DNA of 64,000 nucleotides. Source: Gonatopus flavifemur. Its lineage: Eukaryota; Arthropoda; Insecta; Hymenoptera; Dryinidae. Positions 1-12,070 of the stretch are shown here, piece by piece. Numbering within the stretch: the first letter of the stretch is position 1; each line of letters begins with the position of its first letter. The stretch is from positions 124,001-188,000 of the forward strand of contig JAFFJZ010000084.1 of the NCBI GenBank assembly GCA_018340375.1. Reading direction: 5' to 3'. The position numbers were made by a program, and so were the translations under genes. Under the pieces are notes generated by a model that saw only the letters and a list, made by a program, of their open reading frames with translations, had not been told where the DNA came from and searched no databases.

Positions 1-517
1 AGAATAATCTGGCTCTGGTGTGTGTTGTTTGACGAAGGCATTATAATTACTTAGAACGAAATTTCGTTATTGGTCAGTGGGAAACTTCTATTGTTTTTTT
101 TTTATATTATAACGAATATAAGCGGTCTGCAAGTACTTTGAGACCAGAGCCGGATTCTGTAATTGCTTCTGAATTCGTTGATCTGAATATTATTGTGATT
201 TATTGAATATTGATGACGTAAAACGGTTGAGATCTAGTAGTTTCCTAGAAAAAAAATCCACCAGTGTACATCCATCTACAATAATAATATGATATAAATA
301 CATATATAACTTATGCTTCCTAATATTTGGTGTGAATCACGATAAGATAATGCGGCGTATACAATCACATCGTCGTATGATATATTTGATGATTTTTATC
401 ATCGTATATAAAACTCAAACTGGACGTATGTTTCCTTTGTTTTCAACAATTCAATATATTCAATTGAAATAATGGAATTCCTTATTGGTTACTGTAAACT
501 GGGATTTCTCAGCACTA
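1..517. other. Non-coding AT-rich DNA
   Basis: No open frame of useful length and no recognisable RNA gene or repeat boundary was seen. Confidence 0.5.
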
Positions 518-690
518 CAGGGGTTACTTCGTGACATGTCCTCTATCGTTTATTCAAATGTATTGCGTTTTATAATTATTCGAAAATAATTCTCCCTGGG
601 GAAAAAAAATGATAAGAAACCGATTAGAAGTTTGAAAGACCGTATAGATAACGATTTCGAGTTCATAACATGTGTCACAAAGTAACCCCA
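518..690. mobile_element. Possible small hairpin MITE
   Basis: An imperfect inverted repeat is seen: GGGGTTACTTCGTGACATG near 520 is matched in reverse complement by CATGTGTCACAAAGTAACCCC near 669-689, and the interior also pairs in part (ATCGTTTAT with ATAACGAT). No clean target duplication could be set, so the ends are approximate. Confidence 0.35.
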
Positions 691-725
691 GGGGGACGGT
701 ACGTATGTAGATAACTATTTTCAAT

Positions 726-750
726 TATATATATATATATATATATATTA
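726..750. repeat. (TA)n microsatellite at the mariner insertion site
   Basis: An uninterrupted run of TA dinucleotides directly abuts the left end of the mariner. TA is the mariner target, so the run may have been the landing site, or may have expanded afterwards. Confidence 0.8.
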
Positions 751-2031
751 GGGGTACAAATAAGTTTCCGCGGTTTTTTATAAAAAATTAGGAATTTATT
801 GTAAAGGAAAAGTACATTACGTTTTATTCAAAGTATTTTCCATCATTTGCCACTACTTTTCCCCATCTCCCTGGCAACATTCGGATACCCCGTCGAAAAA
901 ACTCTTCATCTTTTGACGCTATCCACAAATCTACCCAATTTTTGGTGTCTTCATATGATGTGAAGCGCTGCTCAGACAGACCATGTGCCATCGACCGGAA
1001 CAGGTGATAATCAGAAGGGGCTAAGTCTGGTGAATACGGCGGGTGGGGTAAAACGTCCCAGTTGAGTGTTTCCAAGTATGTTTTTACCGGCGCCGCAACA
1101 TGTGGACGAGCATTATCGTGTAAAAGAATAATTTTGTCGTGTCTGGAGTAGTAATGGGCGCGTTTTTCCTTAAGTGCCCGACTCAATCTCATCAATTGTG
1201 TTCGGTAGAGAGCTCCAGTAATGGTTTCGCTTGGTTTCAGCAATTCATAATACACGACACCAAGCTGATCCCACCAAATACACAGCATGAGTTTTTTTCC
1301 ATGAATATTCGGCTTAGCTGTCGATGTTGATGGTTCGCCGGGCTTAACCCATGACTTTCTCTTCTTTGGATTATCGTAGTGAATCCATTTTTCGTCACTA
1401 GTGACTATACGATGCAAAAAACTCTTTTTTTTTATTCCTGGCAAGCAGCATTTCACTCATGCATAATCGGCGTTCAACGTCTCTCGGCTTTAGTTCATAT
1501 GGAACCCAATTTCCTTGTTTTTGAATCATTCCTAACGATTTTAAACGATGTGAAATTGCTTGTTGAGTCACTTGTAGAGTAAGTGCGAGTTCTTTTTGCG
1601 TTTGGGACGAATCTTCCTCCAATAGTACTTCTAATTCCATGTCTTCGTACACTTTCGGCCTTCCACTGCGTTCTTTGTCTTTAACGTCAAACTCACCGTT
1701 CTTAAACTTTTGAAACCATTCCTGACAACTTCTCTCACTTAAAGCAGCTTCACCATATGCTTCTAGAAGCAATCGATGCGCATCAGCTGCAGATTTTTTC
1801 ACATTAAAGAAGTAAATCAAAAGTTCCCGCAAATGATGCTTATTCGGAATAAAACTTGACATTTTTGCACGAAAAAAATTACGTGATGCTGATACGGAAT
1901 CACTAGTACTTTAAGGTTATGGTGTTGCCAGATGACTAAACTTGGGATATTACGTTTTACATCTGACAATTTCTCCATAACCTTCTGGTGGGGCCATCTT
2001 TTGACAAACCGCGGAAACTTATTTGTACACC
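751..2031 (-). mobile_element. mariner transposon (mauritiana-like), TA-flanked
   Basis: A 1,281-bp element is bounded by terminal inverted repeats: both ends contain GTACAAATAAGTTTCCGCGG, with one mismatch close to the tip. A TA dinucleotide flanks each end (749-750 and 2032-2033). Length, TIR size and TA duplication are all typical of mariner elements. It carries one transposase gene on the minus strand, broken by a frameshift, so this copy cannot move by itself. Because the TIRs are nearly identical, it could still be mobilised by an active relative elsewhere in the genome. Confidence 0.95.
824..1862 (-). pseudogene. mariner transposase, single frameshift
   Basis: Mariner transposases cut and paste the element at TA sites in the nucleus. 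The first part (1398-1862) holds the paired helix-turn-helix DNA-binding region and ends soon after the linker motif WVPYEL. The second part (824-1456) begins around the KKKSFLHRIVTSDEKW region and holds the catalytic residues: D in TSDEKW, D in LHDNARPH and D in YSPDLAPSDYHLF. There are 34 residues between the last two aspartates, the D,D34D signature of mariner proper. The two parts lie in different frames and meet in an A/T homopolymer at about 1424-1440, so a one-base indel explains the break. The total of about 345 residues matches the family. Sequence resemblance is to the mauritiana group. The ends WGKVVANDGKYFE look complete. Confidence 0.93.
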
Positions 2032-2033
2032 TA

Positions 2034-3390
2034 ATATTAGAAAAAATAGAATTTCAGCACAACGCTTGATAAATATAAACTGAACATTTCAAACAATAAG
2101 AGGAGAAAAAAAATCTCATAGAAACAAGGAGTAACTCCTTGTATAGACATAACATGACTTTTTCTTCATTGAAGCAAATGTTTAAAAAAATAATTTGCAA
2201 TTTGCAGGGACGTTGCGTCGCCAAATGCGCAACAATATGCTGTAAATCTAGGATTTTAGCTTGAGTTGTTATCGTGTTGCTAAGAAGTTGCTCGGTTTCA
2301 TGAAACACTCAATCACATGCGTGGCAAATTCCCAGCAACTTTACGTAAACTTGTTAAACAACGTAAGAGCAACGATTGCACAGCCACTTTTGTTGTATGG
2401 GAAGTGAATACAAAAATACTCAAACGTACATGCCTACATTCTTCCTTCATTATGTTTGACCAACATTGGTTCTAGGAAATAATTGATTCTTTAACATTAT
2501 CAGTGATTCTCAAATAGATTTTATTATATTCTGTTCAAAATTCGGTTTGATTGACGTTTTGGAAAGTGTTGAAGTGTTGCAGTTCCGAAGCTTGATTTTA
2601 TCTGAAATTTAATTTACTGAATTCCGAAATCTCGAATTTGCAATACACCGAATTAATACGAAATATCACTGGTCATCTGACAATTCTATTCAAAGACACT
2701 AAAATTCTGTCGAGATATTGCAACTTTGAGATTTTGAAATTCAGTAAATCGGATTTTCAGAACAATAACGCTTCGGATGAACTATTTCAAAATTATGCAT
2801 GCCATCTGGGAATTCTAATAATTTATGTAATTTGAAGTTTGAAGTGAGATAATTATGATTCCAATATCATCTAGTAAAGGTACAAGGTGTTGTATAATAT
2901 GTGCATGACTTTGTGACATCTCAGATAATCAGAGGGTACATCAGAAAATCCTACAGAAGTTGAGGTTAGAATTCATCCACCACATTTTTATCCTCAACTT
3001 TCTCACTCTCATTAAAGAAAATTGAAGTTTTGCATTCAACTCAATGATATTCTGATTTCCTTCACGAACTTCCTTCTTGTGTTTATGTATGGAACTAATT
3101 TTCATCAGCATTTTCGGTGTTATAAAATCTTAATAAAGGCATATACACCTTGAGCAATACTTCACTGCTTCAATATCAAATATGGTTCTCAAACAATATA
3201 TATCATTTGAAGAAGTTGATGCCGTTAGTCAGGAATTATATAAAGTTTTCTCTAAAATTTGAAATTTAAGCTCTCTTCGGTTATATATAACATACTGAGG
3301 ATTTATCCTTGAAAATCCCAGGTTTTCTTCTTACAAATTCAATTTTTATTACACTTATCTAATAAAAAAAAACTACAACCCTTCAATCGG
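2034..3390. other. Non-coding AT-rich DNA
   Basis: Short open frames here (for example 2054-2308 and 2638-2835) have AT-driven composition and no recognisable motif. No repeat boundary was seen. Confidence 0.5.
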
Positions 3391-3392
3391 TA

Positions 3393-3568
3393 GGGTCCAG
3401 CAATGCCGAATGCTTTCAATCCTGAAGGTGAGTTCAATAACGCCGAATAACCACTATGAGTTACTAGTCAACCACTAAGCACGTCAAAGGTTCCTCAAAA
3501 TCATTCGGATTGATTCCTATTCAGGATCATTCCATTCGGGATTGAAAGTATTCGGTATTGCTGGACCC
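3393..3568. mobile_element. MITE with about 30-bp TIRs, TA duplication
   Basis: Terminal repeats GGGTCCAGCAATGCCGAATG (left) and its near-perfect reverse complement (right) enclose 176 bp with no coding capacity. TA flanks both ends (3391-3392 and 3569-3570). This is a non-autonomous DNA transposon; the parent family is not recognised. Confidence 0.8.
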
Positions 3569-3572
3569 TACC

Positions 3573-4288
3573 CTTTGATCTATTTGGAAAAACCGATATT
3601 AATAATCTGTGAGGGAAATTACTGTCAATGAGTTTACTTAAAATTCATCGCGAATTTACCAAAAATCATGATTTTGCTGAAAAAAATAGCAATAAAACTT
3701 ATTGAACTTATTATAACATTATTCAACTCACATTTCTGATATATATTTTCCCAGACCAAAAATTATGCTACTCTCTCAATCCAAATCAGTGAAGAATACT
3801 GAGAATCAATGAAATTCACTGGCAGAATTTGAAATGAAAAACAGTCGTCTGCTGGTTGAATCAATGGAAGACTGAGCACTAATTCACCAGTGAAATTTCT
3901 TGATTCTTAGTACTTTTCACTCATCAAAATGTACAGAATAATTATCCAGAATTCAAAGATCGATGTTCTTGAAATATTGACTTGCAAAATCGCTAAATCT
4001 TCATTTTTGATGAAAACTTTTCCATAGGTTGAAATTTACTGAAAGCAAAAAATGGTTCGCAATAAAACTTGTATACTTACTGAACAAACTGATGATATAG
4101 TTATTCCAATGGATGTTAGATAGGATAATCTCAATTATTATTGCGAAATCTTGAATAACCTCCTCACAAATCAAAAATTCCATTCAATCATAAGCCTGAA
4201 ATCGAAGTTGGACTTAGCTGTTTTGAGCTTGATTTTGCGTTGAACAAAGAGTTAATTATTGTTTTACTACGCTCTCCATATATTCAGG
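3573..4288. other. Non-coding AT-rich DNA
   Basis: No gene, repeat or RNA seen. It lies directly upstream of the first recognisable exon at about 4290. Confidence 0.45.
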
Positions 4289-4289
4289 T

Positions 4290-6317
4290 CAAAAAATAAG
4301 AAATATTCGGAGGTTAATGGGACTAACGGACGATCTTCTCAAGGAATTTATCCCTGAAATTGGTGACCGTATGGAAATAATGGCAGTTATTGCAGCATTG
4401 AAGGCTGCTGAGGTATATTTAATCCATCACATTTACCCAAACTCCACTATCCCATTACTGTATGTTTCTTTCCATGTGCGCATCTCATCACAATCTCATG
4501 TTTGTGTATTGATTTGAGTTTGGTGCCACTGTTTAATTACTCACAGAGCAGAGAACAAAACATAATAATCCAAGCACCAGAAGGAGAAGCTATAGCAGGT
4601 TCTATAGTAGATGAAGATGGCAATACTGTGTCAATTGTGCATGTTTCCGAAGGACGTCCACAAAAAATTTAAGCCTCTTTCATACTGATTTTCATTTTTT
4701 TAAATTACTCCACATTTTGCAGGAACATCAATCCCAAGATATTTATTCAAACTCTAATGCACATATTGAAACTGATTCTCCAAGTGCTAAATTAGCTGAA
4801 TCACCAGGATCAATACGAAAAAGGAAAAGGTCCACTAGTTTTACAAGTAGTGTGCCTAAGCATCTAATCCAATACAAAGCACTGGAAGCGTTGAAGAATT
4901 TGGTGAGATCATATTGCTCATAGTGATCTGTAACCTTTTATTCACTGATTATTTTTTCGATTCCTGCTTTTTGGAATATTTATTCTACTCTTTTTTTTAG
5001 GACTTAGAAAATTTGTTACAGCAGGATTTCAGAGGTTCTTCAGCTATTTTGAACTTCAAAACTAAAGGTTGTCTTAATGAAGGAGACAGGTGTAATGTTA
5101 CTGCCGTTACAGCCCAATGGCTTCTCAAACAAAATCATTGGTGAATTCAGATTTCAAATCAATGGTGATGGTTGGAGTGATATCCAAAACAGTACTTTAG
5201 CCATATGGATTTTTTTTTCAACTTATTCGTACACTTCGAGGAATTTTGAGAAGATTAGAGAATAAGATTTTATCTCATTGCTCTAAAAAAAAAACACAAG
5301 GTACAAAATGGTTCGAATGCCGTTTAGATATCAACATCATAAAGAATGTCATGAACTTAAGAGAGATTGGGATTTGTCATATTATCTTGCTACCCACGGG
5401 ATTTTTCGAATTTTACAGTCCGTCTAATGCAGAATTCCAGTTGATGACAGAAGAAATTTGTAAATTATTCACTCATGAGGTGTTTGTCAGTTAACACTCA
5501 AATTTTCGTGTCAACATTCATTTAAAATTCGATGTTCTGTTGATTTGAATTAATTGTTTCGTGTATTGCTTTTCGATTTCAGGAGACATACTATTGTGCA
5601 CCTACAGCATCAAAAAAAAATCCCACTGGGAAACTTCCCAATAAAATCAGAAACATTAAATATCATTTGAATAAAGGAGCGCAAGGATCTTTACCCACCC
5701 CAGTAGCCCATACGGAAAGTCTACATGAATTATCTACGTCATGGAATCACCAATTCATAACTCCGAATGTACCGTCAGGTAAAATTTTCCACAAATGACT
5801 CAACCACAAATGATTCAATAATATATTTCACATCATTAATATATACACATACTTCTATTCATGTTCCCTCACAGGTAGCACTGATATAAATCAAGAGTGT
5901 GTGAGAGATGCAATTGCATCACTAAAACACGGGTGTACAGATTCTTGGCCTGCAATTTTGAAGAGTTGGTCTACAACTCACCCTGTTCGTTTTAGAGCGT
6001 TAAGGAACAAAACATGTAATAAACAAACACCAGTGATTGGTAATTCAGAAAATGATTCTGGAGTGATCGTTATGGTATCCGAATACCTTCAGGCGTGGAA
6101 AATCCTGAACGGCATCAAAGGCTATTTACTGGTGAATCAACTTCCAATATATTCCGATATGACAACATGAATTTTTGCATGACATATAGAATCTCCTTAT
6201 ATCTTTCAGATTTGTCAAGATTTTGAAGAACTTTTCCCAGGCAGAGAAAACGGTCTTATTCATCGTGGGAAAGTTGCAAATCATGCATTGTAGCTTGGGT
6301 TCGGAGCGAAACTTCAA
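4290..6317 (+). pseudogene. Exon fragments of a SAM-like/coiled-coil transposon-associated gene
   Basis: Several coding patches lie in order with plausible splice borders. Patch one (about 4300-4410) reads GLTDDLLKEFIPEIGDRMEI, which resembles the SAM-like start of a recurrent arthropod family, and ends at a GT. A patch after an AG at 4545 reads into a stop at about 4672. Patch three runs 4723-4902 with CAG before and GTGAG after. A fourth starts at 5001 after a TTTTAG and hits a stop near 5128. Others lie at 5582-5780, 5876-6165 and 6200-6317. Stops and frame changes between patches show decay. The last exon of the same protein type is at 13253-13625, beyond a large insertion. In other arthropods such proteins often neighbour the zinc-finger/DDE gene found downstream here. 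The protein's function is not established, and the family assignment is from memory of conserved phrases. Confidence 0.45.
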
Positions 6318-6961
6318 AATGTGATAAAGCTAGCCATGAAATCCTTAAAAAAATTGACGACACACCTGATGGTTTGTAAAAAATTCTATCGGACTATTGT
6401 TGGTGTTGATTGTTATAAACGTACCTCTAGTATGATTGCAAGAATATTTGTAGGTTATTATATGAGTCTCAAAAAAACTTTCAGACAAGCAAGATGGCTT
6501 AGTGTTCTCTTTTTTACCTACATTGTGCTTTAAGAAAGAGCGAGGAAATGGTTCATTAAACGCTTCGTCAATCTTTTTGGCACGTTCGACGTTCTTTTTG
6601 CATATAAAGGTATGTACACTGTAAAAAAATTTCACCGGAAAATTCCAGTACATGTACTGGAAGTCATTAACCTGTACATGTACCGGAAAATTTCAGCACA
6701 TTTGTACTGCAAAAATTCAGTGCAAACGTTATGGAATTCCCGCATCAAAACTGGAAATTTTCTGAGCCTCGGTACTGGAATTTTTCAGTACACGAGCTGG
6801 ACTTTTCCAGGACATGTACTGGAAAATTAATGCTGAAAATATCCATGAAAATTGAAAAAAAATTGCTCACGCAAAGTGATTTTGCAGGGTCCTTGTGTTC
6901 CAAGATGATTGAGAAACTTTTGATCGTTCATTTGGATGGACAGAAACTCATGTCTACCTAA

Positions 6962-7040
6962 CAGGATTTGAACCCACACTTTTCTACCTGCCTACCGACT
7001 GAAACCTAAGACCTAACCGATGAGCTATAGCGCGACATCT
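6962..7040 (-). ncRNA. tRNA-derived SINE head (Pol III A and B boxes)
   Basis: On the minus strand an A box TAGCTCATCGG (7017-7027) is followed 42 bases later by a perfect B box GGTTCAAATCC (6964-6974). This is the spacing and sequence of an internal RNA polymerase III promoter. No complete cloverleaf is evident, and the sequence continues leftwards into unrelated DNA, so a tRNA-derived SINE fits better than a functional tRNA. The 3' limit was not resolved (about 6850). Confidence 0.6.
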
Positions 7041-7369
7041 TGGAAGGCCAGCTTGGGTTACTACATATGCTTCATATCTAGAACACAAGAGGATAAGTCT
7101 TGGAAAAACCTCATATATCAATTTCATTGGCTACAATTACAATTATTATTCAAAATCTCAATCAGGAAATTTTTAATATGTATGTATTTATTTCTTTTCG
7201 GCGCCTGTTCACAGAACTTACAGGCGCCTCCATCACATCTCCTTACACTCCTCTTCTTACATTTATCTTAGCCCAATACAACTTAACCTATCTCCTTAAC
7301 CTAATCTCCTTAATCTACTTATCCTTAGCCACACATCATTCTTTAGAGAGAGAGAGAGATCATTTTCAT

Positions 7370-10300
7370 TCATCCTTCCATACATCCACGCATTCCCTCC
7401 CCAAATCCTTCCTTCCTCTTTTTCTCCAACCTAACCATCCATTCCTCCCCATTCCCCTCCTCTCCCAATATTTCCCTGATCTGATCCCCTATTTGCCTGT
7501 CATCCGTTCCCATACACACCTCTAACACATGCTCCCAGTTTCCTTCCTCCAACCCACATACCCTACATTTCTTCTCCTCCTCCCTTATCTCCCAGTATCT
7601 TCCTCCTCTCATCTCATTTCCTAACCTAAACCTCGCTATTCTCCTTCCCCTTCCCATTCTCCCTCCCTCTTTCAAATACTTAGGTACCCCCTCCACCATC
7701 ACCTCCTTATACCATCTATTATATCTCGATCCCACTATCTTTTCCCATCTCTCCATTGCTTGCATCTCCCTGTCCCTTTCCATCCATCCCATTTCTCCCA
7801 CCCCCGTAACCCTCATATCCCCCGTCACCACTTCTAACAAGTTCACAGCTTCTAACCCTTCCCTTCTTTCTTGCTCCCACTTTGATGTACCCCTTTCTTT
7901 CATCATCTCCTTCCTACATCTCAGAGCCACCTCTCCCGCCCTACCCTCCCTTAATTTCCTCTCAAACTCTATTGCCCTTTTCTTTAACCTTATCCTCATT
8001 TTGTCCCTCTTCAACTCCTCCTGACCATATATCCTGGTGTCTCCTATTTAACTTTAGTAACCACCTCATATACCTTTCTTGCAACCTCTCCACCTCTTCC
8101 CGTTCTTTCCATCCCCAAATTTCCGCCCCATATTCAATTACACTCCCAACCAGTTTATCCCATAACCATATCCTTCTCCTCCAATCGCCCTTAAATATCC
8201 TCTCCCCTATTCCCCAAACTACCCTCATCACTTCTCCTGCCTTCCTAACCCTATCTTTTATCTGTGCCTCTTGCATACCATTGCTCTTAAATACGTACCC
8301 CAGATATCTGAATTCCTTCACTTCCTCTATTTCCCTTTCCCCCCATTTCCACCCTTTATTCCTCTTTCCCCCCCCTCTTTTCCCAAATCTCATAATCTTC
8401 GTCTTTCCCACATTCACTTCCAGCCTCTTAATCTTAAAATATCTCCTCAATTCTCCTAGCACCCGATGCAAGTCTTCTTCTTCCGCCAGAACTACCACAT
8501 CATCTGCGTAACTCAGCGTCCATATTTTCCTTCCATCTACTTTTACCCCACCTATCCCACTCCTTGCCATCTCTTCTTCTAAGTCCGCAATTAATAAATT
8601 GAACAATAACGGGCTCAGAGGACAACCCTGTCTAATCCCTTTAGCTAACCAAAACTCCTCCGTGTACTTATCTCCTATCTTTACCCTCACCTTCGTCTCC
8701 CTATAAATTTCTTTTATCCTATCTATCAAACCCTTGTCTACCCCTCTTTTTTTCATTGATTTCCACAGAACTTCCCTATCTACCGAATCAAACGCCGCCT
8801 TCAAGTCTATAAACACCGCTGCTAACTTCCTTTTCTTCTCTATCTCCCTCCCTATCAGATAATTCAATGCATATATATTGTCCACTGTCCCTACCCCCTT
8901 CCTAAACCCAGTTTGGTTACCTGCCAACATGCCCTTCTCCTGCACTTCTTTCTCCAACCTTCTCGTCAGCAGAGTCGTGTACAACTTATACATTGTCGAC
9001 ATCAGCGTCACCCCCCTGTATTCTTCCACCTTCTTACCCTCCCCTTTTTTCACGATTGGTATTATGCACCCCTCTCTCCATTCCTCCGGTATCCTTCCAC
9101 TCTCCCAAATACCCTTTATCACTTTTTCCACCTCATTTCTTAGCCGTCTACCCCCATACATCCAACATTCATTTTGTAACCCGTCCATTCCCGCCGCCTT
9201 ACCCTTTTTAGACCCTTCCATAGCTCCCCGAATTCACTTTCCTCTATCTGCGCACACTCTTCTATCTCCACCTCCCCGTTTCCTGATCTCACCCTCCTCT
9301 CTACCCCTCCTAGCAGACTCATAAAATATTCTTTCACTTACACCAATCCAAACTCCACATTTATCTCTTTCCTCTTTTTCTCTCCTGTTAACCCAAGCCC
9401 ACACCTGTCTCTGGTCCTTTACCTTTTTATCTCCTCTATCATTCGTTCTCTCTTTTCCTTCCTCTTTTCCTCACATACTTGCTTGAAAACCTTTTCGCTT
9501 CCATTACCCCCTCTATCGAGCTTTTTCCTTTTTTCCACTCCCTTATCTTTTTTCTCACCTCCCTTTTCAGATTTCTGCAACTCTCATCCCACCAACTATT
9601 CTTCCTATCCCCCTTTCCTACTCTAACTCTTTTCAACTTTATCGCCCTCTTCACCTTCTCTGCTATTCTCCTTCTAAGACACTCACCCTCTTTGCCACCC
9701 CCTTCCCACCCTCCATATTTCTCTTATACTCCTCTATGCCCTCCTCCGACCAATCACATCTTTCCACCCACTCCTTGTTCTTTTCCCTTTTCACCTCTGC
9801 CCCCTCTATTTCCAAAATAATCGGCATATGATCCGAATCTTCGCTCTCTCCCACTTTCAACTTCCTGCACCCCTCCCACACTTTCCCATCTGCTATTACG
9901 GAATCTATTACTGTCTGCCCATTCACCCCTACGTATGTTAATTCCCTTCTTCATCCCCAAAACTGCCCCATTCAGGATTCCCCAACCTTCCTCCTCTATC
10001 GTCTTCAGTAGTATTCTCCTTCCTTATTTATCCTCTTATCTTTGCTTTTCCTACCCCCTTTATGCTCTCCCTCCTCTTCCCATACTAGGCCTCCCAACTC
10101 CCCCGTCCTCGCGTTGAAGTCCCCTCCTATTATTACCCTTTCCATTTCGCCCCTTTCACCCAAACCTTTGCTCAAATTCTCAAACATTTCCTTAATATTT
10201 CCATTTACATACATTGTTGCTACTCTCCATTTATCCCCCCCTATAATCACTTCCTCCATCAGCATTCCCTTCATCTCTATCCTTTCCTTTCTCTCCCCTC

Positions 10301-10589
10301 TTGTCTCCATCTCCTTCCTAAATCCCATCAAAATGCCTCCACTTGCCCTCCCCTTTCTATGCTTTCTTTCTGCCCATTGTGTTTTCCAGATGTATCCTTT
10401 TGGCAGTTTCCTCTTCACTTTACCCCAACTCTTCTCCTCCACCCACGTCTCTACCAAACCCACAACATCCCATCCCTCTATCTCCTTCCAGAAATCCTCT
10501 TTTTTATTTACTAAACCTGCCACATTCCAAAAGCCAACTTTCACCCCCCTTCTCTTCTTTCTTTCCCTCCCATTTTTCCTACATTTCAC
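7370..10589 (-). pseudogene. LINE ORF2: APE endonuclease + reverse transcriptase, frameshifted
   Basis: ORF2 nicks the target and copies the RNA. The endonuclease (10589 down to about 9800) shows GFWNVAGL, VETW, GGDFNARTG and, in another frame, SDHMPI: the expected Asn, Glu, Asp/Asn and Asp-His residues in order. A linker segment with WWDESC follows (9439-9654). The reverse transcriptase (7962-9221) shows FIDLKAAFDSVDR (motif A), GIRQGCPLSPLLFN (motif B) and LSYADDVVVL (motif C, with the catalytic YADD). A C-terminal zinc-knuckle-like CRVCGLEEGNWEHVLEVC lies at 7370-8014. Open pieces sit in different frames at 10005-10589, 9663-9926, 9439-9654, 9140-9337, 7962-9221 and 7370-8014, giving about five frameshifts. 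All catalytic motifs are preserved, so the decay looks recent. Confidence 0.88.
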
Positions 10590-10627
10590 CTCCTCTTTCT
10601 CTACTCCTTTCTCTTTCCCCCTATCCC

Positions 10628-12070
10628 CTAAAAATCCTTTTCCTTTCCCGCCTCTCCCTTTTCTCCTAACCCTCCAAAGTCCTCTCCCCTACTTTTCAAC
10701 TTTTCTTCTTCTTCATCCCATTTCCACCATCTTCCCTCTATCCAGACACCTCCATAACCTGTACTTACTCTCTTCCCCTCTTTCTTCAACCTAAAGCTTA
10801 TTTCCCTCATTTTATCCATTATCCTCCTCTCTTTCCACGTATAATCCTCTTCTACCCTCTCCACTCTGCCCTTTAACAACCCCTTCTTCTTCATTACCCT
10901 TTCCTTATCCTCTATCGTCCTATATCTTATAACTACCATCCTTCTTTTCTCCTTCCCACCTATTCCCAAGTCTTTTATCTCCTCTATTTTCTCAATTTGC
11001 CCCCCCTCCCCTAACTTCTCCAACAAATCCTTTACCTCTTCCTTCACATTCTTATTCCCTTCCATACCCTTTATCACCATATTTTTCCTCCTCTCTACCC
11101 TCTCCTTATATTCCATTCTCTTTTCCATCTCCTTTATTCTCTTATTAACCCCCACCCCGACTTCCGGGTGACTACGCACCCCATCATTTCCTCTATCTAT
11201 ACTTTCTTTCACTCCTCTTTCCATTTCTTCTACCCTTCTTTCTATCGTTTCTACTCTCACCTCTAGTGCTCTGTTCACTGTATCTTGAGCCTTTATCTTC
11301 ATCTTTCTCCCTTCCCTATCTATCTCCTCCTCTTTTCTCTCTCTTTCCACTATCCATCTACCTATTTCTTCTACCTTATCCTCCATAGCTGCCACTTTCT
11401 CCCTATCCTCTTTATTTACTTTGATTTGCTCTTCCATTTTGTCTATCCTATCCTTAATTAACCCTATTTCTGCTTTCCATAATTCTTCCGCTCTATCTAG
11501 GCTTTCCCTCATCTTTTTTACCTCATTTCTCACCACTTCGTTACCCTTATCAACCCTATCTACCTTCTCATTCAGCTTCTTCATATCAATTCCTAGCCCT
11601 CTCATCAACTCTAGGATTTCTTTTTTCTCGTCCATCTCCTTTAACCTCTTCTCTTCCGGTGACCTCACTATTATTCCTCCCTTCCCAAATATTCTTCGCC
11701 TTTCCCTCTCCTCATCCTCCTCTCTTTTCCTCTTCCAGAACTCCTGAATCCCTCCTGTACTTCCACTTCTATTTCTCCCTAGACTCTCAGCCTTACTAGG
11801 TCTCCCCCTCCTCCCCCCTGCTTTCTCTTCCTTAACATTGCCTGTTGGAGTCATCCAGACTTCTACTTCTTGCTTCCTTTCCCTTCTCTCCTCTTCGCAC
11901 TCCTCATCTTCTAATGTCTGACTTATCCACGACTCCGACTCCTTCACCTGCTCGTCTGTCCCTAGCTGTCCTCTCTCTACTTCCACCGTCAGACTTTTCT
12001 CCGACTCCTCTACTTCCTTCATTTCCTCGTCTGACCCTAACACTACCCTTTCTCCTTCCTTCGTTCCCAT
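10628..12070 (-). CDS. LINE ORF1 protein, coiled coil plus L1-like RNA-binding domain
   Basis: This 480-residue open frame comes first in the LINE. The N-terminal third is charged and low-complexity (Glu, Lys, Arg). Residues about 140-330 form a long heptad-rich coiled coil, typical of trimerising ORF1 proteins. Residues about 330-440 begin ERRKNMVIKGM and contain VVIRYRTIEDKERVMKKKG and YTWKERRIMDKMREI. This order resembles the RRM-like domain plus C-terminal domain of L1-type ORF1 proteins, which bind the element's RNA as a chaperone. It precedes ORF2 with a short gap in a different frame. The ATG at 12070 gives the longest frame and lies about 390 bases from the 5' end of the element. Reading the coiled coil is direct; the RNA-binding role is inferred from the family. 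Confidence 0.8.
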   Translation of the reverse strand: MGTKEGERVVLGSDEEMKEVEESEKSLTVEVERGQLGTDEQVKESESWISQTLEDEECEEERRERKQEVEVWMTPTGNVKEEKAGGRRGRPSKAESLGRNRSGSTGGIQEFWKRKREEDEERERRRIFGKGGIIVRSPEEKRLKEMDEKKEILELMRGLGIDMKKLNEKVDRVDKGNEVVRNEVKKMRESLDRAEELWKAEIGLIKDRIDKMEEQIKVNKEDREKVAAMEDKVEEIGRWIVERERKEEEIDREGRKMKIKAQDTVNRALEVRVETIERRVEEMERGVKESIDRGNDGVRSHPEVGVGVNKRIKEMEKRMEYKERVERRKNMVIKGMEGNKNVKEEVKDLLEKLGEGGQIEKIEEIKDLGIGGKEKRRMVVIRYRTIEDKERVMKKKGLLKGRVERVEEDYTWKERRIMDKMREISFRLKKEGKRVSTGYGGVWIEGRWWKWDEEEEKLKSRGEDFGGLGEKGEAGKEKDF

